Source: Nocardiopsis sp. FIRDI 009
GTDB taxonomy: Bacteria > Actinomycetota > Actinomycetes > Streptosporangiales > Streptosporangiaceae
Length of the DNA: 64,000 nucleotides
Assembly: GCF_003386285.1 (NCBI RefSeq)
Contig: NZ_QPNC01000008.1
Span: forward strand, 310,001 to 374,000
Direction of reading: 5' to 3'
Of this stretch, positions 49,632 to 61,076 are shown in pieces. The number at the start of each line of letters is the position of its first letter. Positions within the stretch are counted from its first letter, which is position 1. The position numbers and the translations under genes are program-made. Under the pieces are notes generated by a model. That model was not told where the DNA came from and made no database searches. It saw nothing but the letters and a program-made list of their open reading frames with translations.

Positions 49632-50372
49632 TCACCGCTGGTCGGCCCACCAGCGGCCCTCACCGCCCGGAGGAGGGACACGTTCAGCCAGGACCACGGC
49701 TCCCACCACCGGCACGTCCGCGCGTCGCAGCGCACGCGTGGCCTCGGCGACCGTCGCCCCCGTGGTGAGCACGTCGTCCACCACCACCGCCCGGAGCCCC
49801 GCCATCCCCTCGGACCCGACGTCACGCGGGCCGGCGGAACCGGGATCCGCGACGAAGACGCCCACCCGGTTGACCAGGCGCTCGGCACGCCCCAGGCCGA
49901 CCTGGGGACGGGACCGGCACCGGTACCGCAGGAGCGGGGCCAGTCGCCCCGAACGGCCGGAGCGGTCCAGGCACGCCTCCGCCAGGCGGGCGACCGGGCC
50001 GCCCCGGTGCCACGGCGGCCCCCGTCCGGGGACCGGGACCAGCAGGGTGTCCGGACCGGCCCAGCCCGTCGCCGCGTAGACGGCCGCCAGCCGACCGCCG
50101 AGCGGCCCGGCCAGGACGTCGGCCCCGCCCTCCTTGTAGGCGAGCAGGACGCGCCGGTCGTACCCGGCGTAGGGGCCCGCAGCCCAGATCGGGGGGCACC
50201 CGGGGCGGGGCGCGCACCGCCGAGGACGCCGGTCGAGCAGGGCGAGACAGTCACCGCACAGAGGTCCGGGCTCCACCGCACAGGCGACGCAGGGCTGGGG
50301 CAGCAGCAGGTCCAGCAACGCGGCGAACAGGCGCGTCCACCCGAGCCGGACCCGGCGGATGAGGTCGTCCAT
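49632..50372 (-). CDS. comF: ComF-family phosphoribosyltransferase-like protein
   Basis: 246-aa protein with the N-terminal cysteine cluster of ComF (PCVACAVEPGPLCGDCLALL), which may bind zinc, and the phosphoribosyltransferase loop LRAVVVDDVLTTGATVAEAT at the C-terminus. The family is linked to natural DNA uptake, but most actinobacterial members have no tested role. The ATG at 50372 has GGAGGT almost touching it, too close for normal use; an in-frame GTG at 50399 with GGCGGG upstream may be the true start. Confidence 0.85.
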   Translation of the reverse strand: MDDLIRRVRLGWTRLFAALLDLLLPQPCVACAVEPGPLCGDCLALLDRRPRRCAPRPGCPPIWAAGPYAGYDRRVLLAYKEGGADVLAGPLGGRLAAVYAATGWAGPDTLLVPVPGRGPPWHRGGPVARLAEACLDRSGRSGRLAPLLRYRCRSRPQVGLGRAERLVNRVGVFVADPGSAGPRDVGSEGMAGLRAVVVDDVLTTGATVAEATRALRRADVPVVGAVVLAERVPPPGGEGRWWADQR

Positions 50373-50447
50373 ACCTCCAGGATCCGCGGGCCGGAGCACG
50401 CCCGCCAGACCGCATCCGAACCTGTGGACAACCCGGGACGGGCCGTG

Positions 50448-52361
50448 TCAGCCGGGGTAGACCGGCGAGGCGCCCTCCACCACGTTCTCCCAGTTCACTC
50501 GGTCGTTGGAGAGCCACACGTTGCCGTCCTCGCCGCCCGCGACCAGCGGCTGCCCCGGGGCGCCCGACACGCTCGTCATCCCCGCGACGGGGGCGCCCGC
50601 GCTCGCCGGGGGCGTACCGCCGTCCAGGGAGACCAGGAAGGCCTGGTTGGTGCCGCCCTCCCGGCTGCCCAGGACGACCAGCTGGTCCCCCGAGCGCCAC
50701 GCGAGGTCCGTGACGTCGGCGAGCTCCCCGGCCAGCGTGATGAAGTCGCCGACGGACACGCGTCCGTCCTCGTCCACCACGACGCGGCCGACCTCCAACG
50801 CGCGCTCACCGTCGGTCTCGGTCACCACCGCCGCGCGGGTCCCGTCCCGGGAGATACGGAACTCCACCACCGAGCGGTCGTCCAGCTCGGAGACGTCGAC
50901 CCCCACGACCTCGTCGCCGTCGCGCAGCATCCACAGGGCCGTCGCGCCCGGCTCGGGCGGCGCCTCGGCGGTCAGGCCGTCGGCGGGAGGCTCCGCATCG
51001 GGGTCCTCCGGCTCGGCCGGGGCCTGGTCGGCCTCCCCGTCCGTGCCGTCGTCCTCGTCCCCGGCGGGCTTCTCCACCTCCTCGACCACCCACAGGTTCC
51101 GGTCCACGTCCCAGGACACCCCGGTGAAGACCCCGTCCGACAGGACCTCCTGGATCTCGGCGTCCGCGCTGGCCAGGCTGGTGACGACCGAGTCACCGCC
51201 CACGGTGATCCCGGCGATCGTGCTCTCCTGCATCGACACCGCGAACCGCTCCAGCGCGACGTCACCGGCGCCGAGGGGGCCGGGGACCCGTTCGGCGTCG
51301 CTGGGCGCGTCCGGAGCCAGCTCGGACGCCGACCACAGCTGCCCCTCCTGCATGTAGTAGGCGCGCAGCCCGCTCGTGGCGGCACCGGGGCTCACTCTGG
51401 CCCAGTGGTCGCTGCCCGGCCGCGGCCGTTCGGCCCGCTCGCCGTCGGCTCCCGGGAAGGCGACCTCGGAACCGTTCACCACCAGGGTGAACTCCTCGAC
51501 CCCGGGAACCTGGCGCAGCGTCCATGCGATCTGGGCGCCCAGGAGGTACTCGGTCTCCCCCGTCTCCGGCACCCCGCTGACGCGGATCTCGGCGTGCTCC
51601 TCGTCCACCTCGGTGACCGTGTTCTCGGGCAGGACCGAGTCCACGGCGGGCGCCAGCCAGTCGGTGGGGCCGCGGACGAGCCTGCGCAGCAGACGGTCGG
51701 CCATCTCGTCCGTGGGGCGTACCGGGAGGTAGACCGGGTCCGGCACCAGGGCGGTGTCCTCCCGGTTGTAGTAGTACAGGTTGAACGGGCGGTGGGTGCG
51801 CTCCACGTCGAGCTGGCTGAGGATCAGTTCGTCGGGCAGTTCGCTCACGCGCCACTCGCCGTCGGGGTCGCCGTTCTCCCGGACGAGGGTGAAGTGGAAG
51901 TCCTCGAGCCTGCCCGAGTCGCTGGGGATGTACTTGCCGTCCTCGTCGATGGTGGCCACCAGGGTGGTGCTCATCCGCACGTTGGTGGTGAGTCCGTCGG
52001 AGCCGGGCTCCGAGACCAGGGCCACCGACTCGGAGCCCCCGACCACCTGGACGCTGCCGCTGGGCGACCAGCTCCGGGCGGTCTCCTCGACCATGTAGCT
52101 GCGGGCGGCCTCGTGGTCCTCCTCGAAGCTGCCCATGTCCCTGAGGAACCCCCGGACCAGGGCCTCCGGGCTCATGCCCGGTTGGGGTCCGGCGGGCAGG
52201 AGACGCACGTAGGCACCGCCTCCGCCGGAGGGGCCGCCACCGTCGCCGGGGATGACGGGGCCGGTCACGGGAACCGTCGCACAGGCGGTCAGCGCCGCGC
52301 AGGTCAGGGCGGCGGCCATCGCGGCCCGCGCCCCCCGACAGATCCGGTCCGGTCCGATCAC
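50448..52361 (-). CDS. lpqB: LpqB lipoprotein (MtrAB accessory)
   Basis: 637-aa lipoprotein (lipobox ALTACATVP) with an N-terminal GerMN-type domain (about 185-330) and a C-terminal beta-propeller-like LpqB domain. In mycobacteria LpqB contacts the sensor domain of MtrB and tunes MtrA phosphorylation and cell-wall regulation. A Glu/Pro/Asp-rich insert lies near 480-520. The GTG start at 52361 overlaps the mtrB stop (GTGA), preceded by GGAGGAG, so synthesis is coupled to MtrB. Confidence 0.95.
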   Translation of the reverse strand: MIGPDRICRGARAAMAAALTCAALTACATVPVTGPVIPGDGGGPSGGGGAYVRLLPAGPQPGMSPEALVRGFLRDMGSFEEDHEAARSYMVEETARSWSPSGSVQVVGGSESVALVSEPGSDGLTTNVRMSTTLVATIDEDGKYIPSDSGRLEDFHFTLVRENGDPDGEWRVSELPDELILSQLDVERTHRPFNLYYYNREDTALVPDPVYLPVRPTDEMADRLLRRLVRGPTDWLAPAVDSVLPENTVTEVDEEHAEIRVSGVPETGETEYLLGAQIAWTLRQVPGVEEFTLVVNGSEVAFPGADGERAERPRPGSDHWARVSPGAATSGLRAYYMQEGQLWSASELAPDAPSDAERVPGPLGAGDVALERFAVSMQESTIAGITVGGDSVVTSLASADAEIQEVLSDGVFTGVSWDVDRNLWVVEEVEKPAGDEDDGTDGEADQAPAEPEDPDAEPPADGLTAEAPPEPGATALWMLRDGDEVVGVDVSELDDRSVVEFRISRDGTRAAVVTETDGERALEVGRVVVDEDGRVSVGDFITLAGELADVTDLAWRSGDQLVVLGSREGGTNQAFLVSLDGGTPPASAGAPVAGMTSVSGAPGQPLVAGGEDGNVWLSNDRVNWENVVEGASPVYPG

Positions 52362-54202
52362 CGCGTCTCCTCCTCAGCCCGGTCGGTGTCCTCCTCCGGT
52401 CGGTCACCCCGGTCCGTCTCCGGTCGTTCGCCCCGGTCCGCGCGGTCGGCCCGCTCGGTCGCGCCCCCGACGTCCCTGTCCCCGTAGGCGGAGAAGTTAC
52501 GGCCCAGCGCGATCTCCGGAGGCACCAGGGGCAGCGGGGACCCGCGCAGCTCGGTACCGGACTTGCGCGGCAGCGACAGGCGGAACTGCGACCCCTGGCC
52601 CGGCATGCCCCACGCCTGGAGCCAGCCGCCGTGCAGCTGGGCGTCCTCCTTGGCGATGGACAGACCGAGCCCGGTGCCTCCGGTGGTGCGCACCCGCGCC
52701 GGGTCGGCCCGCCAGAAGCGGTCGAAGCACAGGTGCTCCTCCCCCTCCTTGAGCCCGACCCCGTAGTCGCGGACGGCCACGGCCACCGAGTCGCGGTCGC
52801 CCGCCGCGGCCACCACGACGTCGCGTCCCTCGCTGTGTTCGATCGCGTTGACCACGAGGTTGCGCAGGATGCGGTTGATCCGGCGGGTGTCGAACTCGGC
52901 GACGCAGGGTTCGGCGGGAAGGCGCAGGATGACCTTGATCCCCCGCCGCTCGGCGATCTGCTCAGCGTCGCCGACGGCCTTCATCACGGCGTCGCGGATG
53001 TCCGCCGACTCGATTCCGAGGGTCGCCGCCCCGGCGTCGTGGCGGCTGATCTCCAGCAGGTCGCCCAGGAGCTCCTCGAACCGCTCCACCTGGCTCTGGA
53101 GCAGCTCCACGGACCGCCGCTGGGTGGGTTCGAACTCCTCGCGGTCGTCGTACAGCAGGTCGCCCGCCATCTTGATGGTGGTCAACGGGGTGCGCAGCTC
53201 GTGGGAGACGTCGGAGACGAACTGGCGCTGGAGCTTGGACAGCTCCTCCAGCTCCTGGATCTTCTCCTGAAGGTTGCCCGCCATGTCGTTGAAGGACACG
53301 GCCAGCCGCGCCAGGTCGTCCTCGCCCTGCACGGTCATGCGCTCGGCGAGGTCGCCCGAGGCCAGCCGCTCGGCCGAGCGCGCGGCGGAGCGGACCGGGC
53401 TCACCACCTGGCGGGTGACGACGAAGGCGATCAGTCCGAGCAGGACCACCAACAGCACGCCCACCAGGGCGACGGTGCGCTGGACCAGGTCGAGGATCTC
53501 CTGCTCGTGCTGGAGCGGGAACACGTAGTAGAGCTCGTAGGCGTAGGTCAGCTGACCTCCGACCACGAGTGCGGGCTCGGTGATGCCGTCGTGGGTGATG
53601 CTCGTGTACGTGTGGTACTGCTGGTCGGAGTTCTCGGACTGGCGGACCTCGTTGACCAGTCGCTGCGGGACGGCCTCCTCCAGCCGCTCCGGGAACGTGT
53701 CGTCGTCGACGGTGGCGTAGCCGTTCTCGCCGCCCACCGAGGGCAGGATGAGCACGCCGTAGAGGCCGGTGTCGCCCCTGCGGTTGGTCAGCTCGCTGGT
53801 GATGTCGGTCAGGAGCCGGTCGCGGTCGGCGACGGCGACCTCGTTCTCCCGCAGTTCCTCGATCGCGAAGGTGAGCCCCGCCCGGTGATCGTTGACCGAG
53901 GTCTCGATCTTGGCCTCCAGGAGCCCGTTGCGCACCTGGCTGACCAGGATGTACCCCAGCCCGATCATCACGACCAGGGACAGCACCAGGGTCGTGGAGA
54001 TGACGCGCAGGTGCAGGGAGCGGCGCCAGTTGGTCTGCACACCGCGCACCAGCGCCCGCGCGGCCCGCTGGGCGAAGGTGTAGGCCCTGGTCAGGCCGCT
54101 GCTCGTATCGCGTTCCTCGTCTGCGGGCGTCCCTGGAACCGGGGCTGACCTGCCCTCACCGGGGTCGGCCCCCCGGTCCTCCTCGGGTGCGGCTGGCGTC
54201 AT
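52358..54202 (-). CDS. mtrB: Sensor histidine kinase MtrB
   Basis: 614-aa kinase: transmembrane helix 1 (about 69-89), an extracytoplasmic sensor of about 155 aa, helix 2 (243-263), a HAMP domain, a dimerisation domain with phospho-acceptor His334 (SDVSHELRTPLT), and a HATPase with NLVVNAIEHSEG, DYGVGL and TGGTGLGLSI. It phosphorylates MtrA to coordinate division, wall turnover and osmotic response. ATG at 54202 is preferred, since an in-frame GTG at 54247 would overlap mtrA; neither has a good ribosome site. The C-terminal tail is an Arg/Asp/Glu-rich repeat. Confidence 0.95.
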   Translation of the reverse strand: MTPAAPEEDRGADPGEGRSAPVPGTPADEERDTSSGLTRAYTFAQRAARALVRGVQTNWRRSLHLRVISTTLVLSLVVMIGLGYILVSQVRNGLLEAKIETSVNDHRAGLTFAIEELRENEVAVADRDRLLTDITSELTNRRGDTGLYGVLILPSVGGENGYATVDDDTFPERLEEAVPQRLVNEVRQSENSDQQYHTYTSITHDGITEPALVVGGQLTYAYELYYVFPLQHEQEILDLVQRTVALVGVLLVVLLGLIAFVVTRQVVSPVRSAARSAERLASGDLAERMTVQGEDDLARLAVSFNDMAGNLQEKIQELEELSKLQRQFVSDVSHELRTPLTTIKMAGDLLYDDREEFEPTQRRSVELLQSQVERFEELLGDLLEISRHDAGAATLGIESADIRDAVMKAVGDAEQIAERRGIKVILRLPAEPCVAEFDTRRINRILRNLVVNAIEHSEGRDVVVAAAGDRDSVAVAVRDYGVGLKEGEEHLCFDRFWRADPARVRTTGGTGLGLSIAKEDAQLHGGWLQAWGMPGQGSQFRLSLPRKSGTELRGSPLPLVPPEIALGRNFSAYGDRDVGGATERADRADRGERPETDRGDRPEEDTDRAEEETR

Positions 54203-54218
54203 GGGTGATGGGTCCGGA

Positions 54219-54896
54219 TCAGGCGGTACCGGCCTTGTAACCGACACCGCGGACGGTCACGACGACCTCGGGGTGCTCGGGGTCCTTCTCGATCTTGGCG
54301 CGCAGGCGCTGCACGTGGACGTTGACCAGGCGGGTGTCCGCGGCGTGGCGGTAACCCCAGACCTGCTCCAGCAGGACCTCGCGGGTGAACACCTGACGCG
54401 GCTTGCGGGCGAGGGCGACCAGCAGGTCGAACTCCAGCGGGGTGAGGCTGATCTGCTCGCCGTCGCGGCGCACGGCGTGCCCGGCGACGTCGATGGTGAT
54501 GTCCCCGATCTGGAGGACCTCGGGCGCGGGCTCCTCGGTCCGGCGCAGGCGCACACGGACGCGGGCCACGAGCTCCTTGGGCTTGAAGGGCTTGACGATG
54601 TAGTCGTCGGCGCCGGACTCCAGACCGAGCACGACGTCGATGGTGTCGCTCTTGGCCGTGAGCATCACGATCGGAACGTTGGACTCGGCGCGGATCTGGC
54701 GGCACACGTCGATACCGTCGGCCCCGGGCAGCATCAGGTCCAGGAGCACCAGGTCGGGCTTGGTCTCGCGGAAGGCCTCCAGGGCCTTGTCCCCGTCATG
54801 GACGAACGACGGCTCGAACCCCTCACCCCGCAGCACGATGCCGAGCATCTCGGCGAGGGCGAGGTCGTCGTCGACAACCAGTACACGTCCCTTCAT
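54219..54896 (-). CDS. mtrA: Response regulator MtrA
   Basis: 225-aa OmpR-type regulator. The receiver domain has VDDD, phospho-acceptor Asp53 (LLDLMLPG), Thr80 and Lys102. The winged-helix DNA-binding domain has TREVLLEQVWGYRHAADTRL and ends VTVRGVGYKAGTA. MtrA is a conserved regulator of cell division, wall hydrolases and development in actinobacteria. ATG at 54896 has only a weak GGAC upstream. mtrA-mtrB-lpqB form one operon. Confidence 0.97.
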   Translation of the reverse strand: MKGRVLVVDDDLALAEMLGIVLRGEGFEPSFVHDGDKALEAFRETKPDLVLLDLMLPGADGIDVCRQIRAESNVPIVMLTAKSDTIDVVLGLESGADDYIVKPFKPKELVARVRVRLRRTEEPAPEVLQIGDITIDVAGHAVRRDGEQISLTPLEFDLLVALARKPRQVFTREVLLEQVWGYRHAADTRLVNVHVQRLRAKIEKDPEHPEVVVTVRGVGYKAGTA

Positions 54897-55348
54897 AGGT
54901 GCGTCCGGCGCCGGGCTCGGACACTCCCTCGCGGGCGGTCCTCGCGGCGCCTACTCCTCTCTCCTGGAACACTCGAGCGGCGGATGTGGGCGGTGCCCGT
55001 GTTCCCCGCGCACGGGGAAGGGTGTCCCCTACGCGGGGACCGCGGTCGTCCCCCCAACCTTGCCACCTTCGGACAACGTTGGGAGAGTGGTCGGCGTTTT
55101 TCGACCCCTCGGGGCCGGTTTCGGCCAGCGGCGGCGACGACCCGGCTGAGCTGCGCCGGGAACGCTCCCCTCTGAACCGGTTGGTAACAGAAAGCATACA
55201 AAAGGAATGAAGTGCCTAGGTTGGGCTCCGAACTGCCACGGGGCCGCCTGAGTGCGGTGCGACCGGCCGGTAGGTTGGGGAGGGGAGCGCGGATCGACAG
55301 GGATCCCACTCACGCAGAGTAATCGAACTTCACGGAGGGCGGGGGCAG
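54897..55348. promoter_or_regulatory. Divergent promoter region between mtrA and the DUF58/MoxR operon
   Basis: 452 bases without a gene. For the plus-strand operon TCGACA (55294-55299) and AGTAAT (55318-55323) are spaced by 18 bases and end about 25 bases before ATG 55349. For mtrA the AT-rich stretch 55185-55215 (GGTAACAGAAAGCATACAAA) is the likeliest control area. It contains one GTAAC half-site of the MtrA box, but the second half is poor. Confidence 0.45.
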
Positions 55349-56689
55349 ATGAGCCAGGAGGACGAGCACCGCGACTCTCCGGGGACCGCCCCGGAGGGAT
55401 CGGAGCGCGAACAGCCCTCCGGCTCCGGAGCGCCCCAGGTCCCCGGAGCGCCCGCGGAGTCCGAAGCGCCCGGAACGTCCGGCGAGGCCGGCGGCTGGTC
55501 GGCGCCCGGCCACGGCCCCCGGGGAGCACCCCCCGGCTACGGCCCCCCGGCTGCGGCTCCGGGTTACGCGCCACCGGGTCACACCGCGCCGGGGGCGCCC
55601 CCCGGCTACATGCCCCAGGGAGCGCCCCCCGGCCACGTGCCCCAGGGCCACGGGTACCCCGGGCGCCCGGCCGCGCCCAAGCCCGGGGTCGTGCCCCTGC
55701 GTCCGATGACCGCGGGCGACCTGCTCAACGGTTCGTTCGCCCTCATCCGGAACAACCCGAAGACCACCGCCGGGCTGGCCATGATCGTCGTCGCGGTCAC
55801 CAGCGTCATCAGCGCCGTCGGCTTCGGCGGCACCATGCGCGACTACGGCGTCTTCTTCGACCAGGCGCTCAACGACCCGGCCTCCCTCGACCCCGGGGAA
55901 CCCATCCCGGTGTCCACGTGGTCGATCATCACCACCTACGGCGGAGCCCTCCTCTCCCAGGCCGGATACGTCCTGGTCACCGGCCTGCTCACCGCCGTCG
56001 TGGGCCTCGCGGTCCTGGGCCGCAGGCTCACCCCCGGTGAGGCGTGGGCGGCCATCCGCGACCGCGTCTGGACCATCGTGGGTCTGGCCCTGACCCAGCT
56101 GCTCATCTACCTCGGCCTGACCCTCGCCACGGCCCTGGTGGGGATCGCCGGTGTGGGGGTCGGAGCCGCCCTGCTCGTGTCCGGGGCCGTCGAGGCCGGG
56201 ATCGCCGTGATCGTCCTGGCGGTGGCGGCCGTGGTCGCGTGCGTCTGCGTGTTCCTGTGGATCGCGGTCCGCATCCACTTCGCCATGCCGGTCGTCGTCC
56301 TGGAGCGGATCGGCGTGTTCGCCTCCCTGGCCCGGTCCTGGCGGCTGACCCGGGGCAGCTGGTGGCGCGTCTTCGGGATCATCCTCCTGACGATGGTCCT
56401 CGTCGGCTTCGTCGGCGGACTGCTCACCACCCCGTTCACCGTGGGCTCCCTGGCACTCGTGTTCCTCTTCCCGGTCGCGTCGTGGATGCCGGTCGCCTCG
56501 GGCGTGATCATCTACGTCGGCGAGGTCGTGATCAACGCGTTCACCACCCCGTTCGCCGTGGGCGTGGCCACTTTGCTCTACATCGACCTGCGGATGCGGC
56601 GCGAGGGCCTGGACCTGCGGCTGCACGAGGCCGCGCGCGCGGGGTACCAGTCCGGCCCGGAGGTCTACCTGCCGGAGTGGCGCGGGTGA
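55349..56689 (+). CDS. Polytopic membrane protein, GPDPase membrane-domain-like
   Basis: 446-aa protein with a 105-aa Pro/Gly-rich disordered N-terminus containing repeats of the type PPGYGPP/APGYAPP/PPGYMPQ, then six or more helices. It resembles the DUF7544/glycerophosphodiester-phosphodiesterase membrane-domain proteins found upstream of MoxR/DUF58 modules. The segment LRPMTAGDLLNGSFALIRNN begins the membrane domain. GGAGGGC precedes ATG 55349. It overlaps the next gene (GTGA). Function is unknown; it may assemble an envelope complex with the following four products. Confidence 0.75.
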   Translation: MSQEDEHRDSPGTAPEGSEREQPSGSGAPQVPGAPAESEAPGTSGEAGGWSAPGHGPRGAPPGYGPPAAAPGYAPPGHTAPGAPPGYMPQGAPPGHVPQGHGYPGRPAAPKPGVVPLRPMTAGDLLNGSFALIRNNPKTTAGLAMIVVAVTSVISAVGFGGTMRDYGVFFDQALNDPASLDPGEPIPVSTWSIITTYGGALLSQAGYVLVTGLLTAVVGLAVLGRRLTPGEAWAAIRDRVWTIVGLALTQLLIYLGLTLATALVGIAGVGVGAALLVSGAVEAGIAVIVLAVAAVVACVCVFLWIAVRIHFAMPVVVLERIGVFASLARSWRLTRGSWWRVFGIILLTMVLVGFVGGLLTTPFTVGSLALVFLFPVASWMPVASGVIIYVGEVVINAFTTPFAVGVATLLYIDLRMRREGLDLRLHEAARAGYQSGPEVYLPEWRG

Positions 56690-57315
56690 GTGCCGTGGTC
56701 CCGGCGGAGGTGACGCGGGAGGAGGGGCGCCGACGCGCGGTCGAGGAACTGTCCGACCCGCTGTACGGAGAACAGGCGCCCACGCTCCTCGACCGGATCC
56801 GGGAGTGGCTCCTCGACCTCCTGGGCGGGGTGGCCTCGGCGGGCTCGGGCTTCCTCGGCGGATGGGTCGTGCTCGGCCCCCTGCTGGTCCTCCTCGCCGG
56901 CCTCCTGGTGTGGCTGATCGTCTACCTGCGGCCGTCGGCGGGCCGCCGCCGCGGCGCCGCCGTCCACGAGGAGGCCCCGCTGTCCGCCGCCGACCACCGC
57001 GCCGCCGCCGAACGGCACGAGGCCGCCGGTGAGTTCGCCGCCGCGGTGACCGAGCGGATGCGCGCCATCAGCGTCGCGCTGGAGGACCGGGCCCTGATCA
57101 CGCCCCGCGTCGGACGGACCGCCACCGAGTTGGCCGAGGAGGCCTCGGCTGTCCTGCCGGGTGAGGCGGGCGGTCTGGCCGAGGGGGCGCGGATCTTCAA
57201 CGACGTGGCCTACGGTGACCGCCCCGCCACCGCCGAGGCCGCCCGGGCCCTGCGCGAACTGGACGCGCGGCTGGAGTCCGCCCGTCCGGTCCAGGCCGGG
57301 GAGGGGGCTCGGTGA
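56686..57315 (+). CDS. DUF4129-domain membrane protein
   Basis: 209-aa protein with one central helix (about 65-90, WVVLGPLLVLLAGLLVWLIV) and a cytoplasmic C-terminal domain (AAERHEAAGEFAAAVTERMR, TPRVGRTATELAEEA) typical of DUF4129, a domain often fused to transglutaminase-like proteins. GTG at 56686 overlaps the previous stop, and the end overlaps DUF4350. Together with MoxR and DUF58 it forms a widespread but poorly understood module. Confidence 0.85.
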   Translation: MSAVVPAEVTREEGRRRAVEELSDPLYGEQAPTLLDRIREWLLDLLGGVASAGSGFLGGWVVLGPLLVLLAGLLVWLIVYLRPSAGRRRGAAVHEEAPLSAADHRAAAERHEAAGEFAAAVTERMRAISVALEDRALITPRVGRTATELAEEASAVLPGEAGGLAEGARIFNDVAYGDRPATAEAARALRELDARLESARPVQAGEGAR

Positions 57316-58510
57316 CCGCCCCCGCCCCGACCGTGTCCCCCGCGCCCGCCGCCCCCCGCCCGGGGTCCGCCGACCCGCGCGGCGGCGGGCCCGCCCGCCT
57401 GTGGCGGTCGGTCCGCGTCCCGCTCCTGCTGTTCACCGTGTTCGTCGTGGTGGTGGTCCTGCTCTCGCTCGGCGCCGAGCGGTTCCCCGAGGGGTACCTG
57501 GAGCCGGAGAGCGTCTCCCCCGACGGGACGCGGGCCCTGGTGCGCCTGCTGGAGGAGGACGGCGAGGTCGAGATCGCGCGCTCCTCGTCCGACGCGGCCG
57601 ACGCCGTGTCCGACGCCGGGGACGACGTCGTCCTGCTGGTCTCGCTGGACCACCGGCTGCTGCCCGAGGAGGTGGAGCGGCTCGCGGACCTGGACGTGGA
57701 CACGGTACTGGTCCAGCCGTCGCTGACCACGCTGTCGGCGTTCGCTCCGGGGGTGGACGTCACGGGCCGGATCGACGAGGGCGCGGCGCTGGTCCCGTCG
57801 TGCGACCTGCCCGGGGCCGCCGCGGCGGGCGAGGCCGGTGTCGGCGGCGAGCTGTACACCGCCGCCGGAGACGCCGACGCCATGGGCTGCTACCCCTCGG
57901 CCACCGGCGACGCGCTGCTCCGGGTGACCGGTGACGGGGCGACGACCACCGTTCTGGGGACGGGCCACCCCCTGACCAACGGAGCGCTCGCCGGCCACGG
58001 GAACGCGGCCCTGGCACTCAACCTGCTGGCCGCGGACGAGGTCGTGTGGCTGCGTCCGGACACCCCCCAGGTGGGCGGCGGCTCCAGCCTGTGGGAGCTG
58101 CTCCCGTCGGGGGTGCGGTGGTCGGTGGTGCCGCTGGTCGCGACGCTGGGGCTGCTCGCCGTGTGGCGCGGGCGCCGGATGGGGGCGCTCGTGCCCGAGG
58201 CGCTGCCGGTCGTCGTCCGCGCCGCGGAGACCACCGAGGGCCGTGCCGGGCTGTACCAGTCCCACCGCGCCCGGGACCGTGCGGCCGACGCGCTGCGGCG
58301 GGGGTTCCGGGAGCGGGCGGCGCCCAAACTCGGACTCGACCCGGACGCCTCCCCCGAGGCCGTCGTGGCCGCCGTGGCCGCGCGGACCGGTGACGACGCC
58401 GTGCGGCTGCGGGGCGTGATCTACGGCGATCGGCCCGACCCGTTCACCGCCGACGACCGGTCGCTGGTCCGGCTCGCCGACGAACTGGACGAACGCACCC
58501 GGAAACTGCG

Positions 58511-58514
<4 letters not shown>
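57312..58514 (+). CDS. DUF4350-domain membrane protein
   Basis: 400-aa protein: helix near 33-52 (SVRVPLLLFTVFVVVVVLL), an extracytoplasmic domain in which DGTRALVRLLEEDGEVEIAR and DDVVLLVSLDHRLLPEEVER resemble the DUF4350 glutamine-amidotransferase-like fold, a second helix near 275, and a cytoplasmic tail. GTGA overlaps occur at both ends. It probably works with DUF4129, MoxR and DUF58 as one complex. Confidence 0.85.
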
Positions 58515-59553
<1,039 letters not shown>

Positions 59554-59554
<1 letters not shown>

Positions 59555-60855
59555 TGGCGGTCACCGGACGGGCGGTCGTCGTCGCGGTGCTCGCGGTGGT
59601 GGCGGTGGCGATCTCCGGGGTCATGGGCGCCTGGGTGACCGCGATCGCGCTGGGGGCGCTGGTCGCGCTGCTCGCGGCGGACGTGGCCCTGGCGGCGAGC
59701 CCGAGGGCGATGCGGCTGTCCCGGGAGGGGGACACGACCCTGCGCCTGGGCGACTCGGCGACGGTGCACCTGGTGCTGGCCAACCCGACCCGGCGCACGC
59801 TGCGAGGGTGGGTACGCGACGCCTGGCCGCCGAGTGCGAACGCGGCTCCGCGGACGGCGCCGGTGCGGGTGGACACGGGTGAGCGGCGGCGGCTGACGAC
59901 CACGCTGACCCCGACGCGTCGCGGCGACGCGCGCGCGGCGGGGGTGACCGTGCGCAGCATCGGTCCGATGGGGCTGGCGGGACGGCAGCGGACGCTGTCG
60001 GCGGAGTGGACGGTGCGGACGCTGCCGCCGTTCCACAGCCGCCGCCACCTGCCGGGAAAGCTGTCGCGGCTGCGAGAGCTGGAGGGCCAGCACACCGCGA
60101 TGGTGCGGGGCCAGGGCAGCGAGTTCGACTCGCTGCGCGACTACGTCCCCGGTGACGACGTCCGGTCGATCGACTGGCGGGCGACCGCGCGGGGCGACGG
60201 CGTGGTGGTGCGCACGTGGCGGCCCGAACGGGACCGGCGCATCCTCATCGTGCTCGACACCGGGCGGACGTCGGCGGGGCGGGTCGGCGACACCCCGCGA
60301 CTGGACCACTCGATGGACGCGGCGCTGCTGCTGGCGGCGCTGGCGGGCAAGGCCGGTGACCGGGTGGACTTCCTGGCCTACGACCGGAGGATCCGCGCGC
60401 AGGTGCGCTCGTCGGGCAAGGGCAGCCAGGTGGCGCGGATCGTGGAGGCGATGGCGCCGCTGGAGGCGGAGCTGCTGGAGTCGGACCCGGCGGGGATGGT
60501 GTCGACCGTCCTGGGCACGCAGGGGAAGGCGCGGCGCCTGGTGGTGCTGTTGACGGACCTGAACGCGACGGCCCTGGAGGAGGGTCTGCTGCCGAAGCTG
60601 GGCGCGTTGACGTCGCGCCACCTGGTGATGGTCGCGGCGGTGACCGACCCGGCCGTGGGGGCGATGGCGGCCGAGCGCGGCGGCGCGGACGCGCTGTACC
60701 GGGCGGCCGCCGCCGAGCGGACGCTGAGCGGGCGGCGGAGGGTCACGGCGGAGCTGCGCCGGATGGGTGTGGAGGTGGTCGACGCCGACCCGGAGCACAT
60801 CGCTCCGGCGCTCGCGGACGCCTACATCAACCTCAAGGCCCAGGGGCGGTTGTAG
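59554..60855 (+). CDS. DUF58-domain protein (VWA-like)
   Basis: 433-aa protein: two N-terminal helices (about 7-46), a beta-rich region, then the DUF58 core GSEFDSLRDYVPGDDVRSID leading into a VWA-like domain (RILIVLDTGRTSAGRVG, RLVVLLTDLNATALEEGL). It is the usual partner of MoxR ATPases. ATG 59554 overlaps the moxR stop (TGATG). It is last of five overlapping genes; a weak CGTTCC/GGAACG hairpin follows. Role is probably in envelope or stress homeostasis (inference). Confidence 0.92.
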
Positions 60856-61076
60856 GGCGGGGGCGTTCCCGACGCGGAACGGGTCACCACGCGTCCGGGC
60901 CGCCGGGTTCGCGTGCGATCCGGGCGAGTTCGGCCCGATCCGCGCTGTCGCGCCTCAGGCGATCGGCGTCCGCCTGTGTCCGGGCGTACCGCCGCGCAAT
61001 CTCCGTGCGTTCGTGTTCTGCGCGTCCGTCCGGACGAAAGCCGACCATCGCCGTACGGGCATGGTGACACAGCGTG

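Noticed and set aside
55185..55215. MtrA autoregulatory box
   Set aside because: Only one GTAAC half-site is present; the second half at the expected spacing reads CATAC, so the match is too weak.
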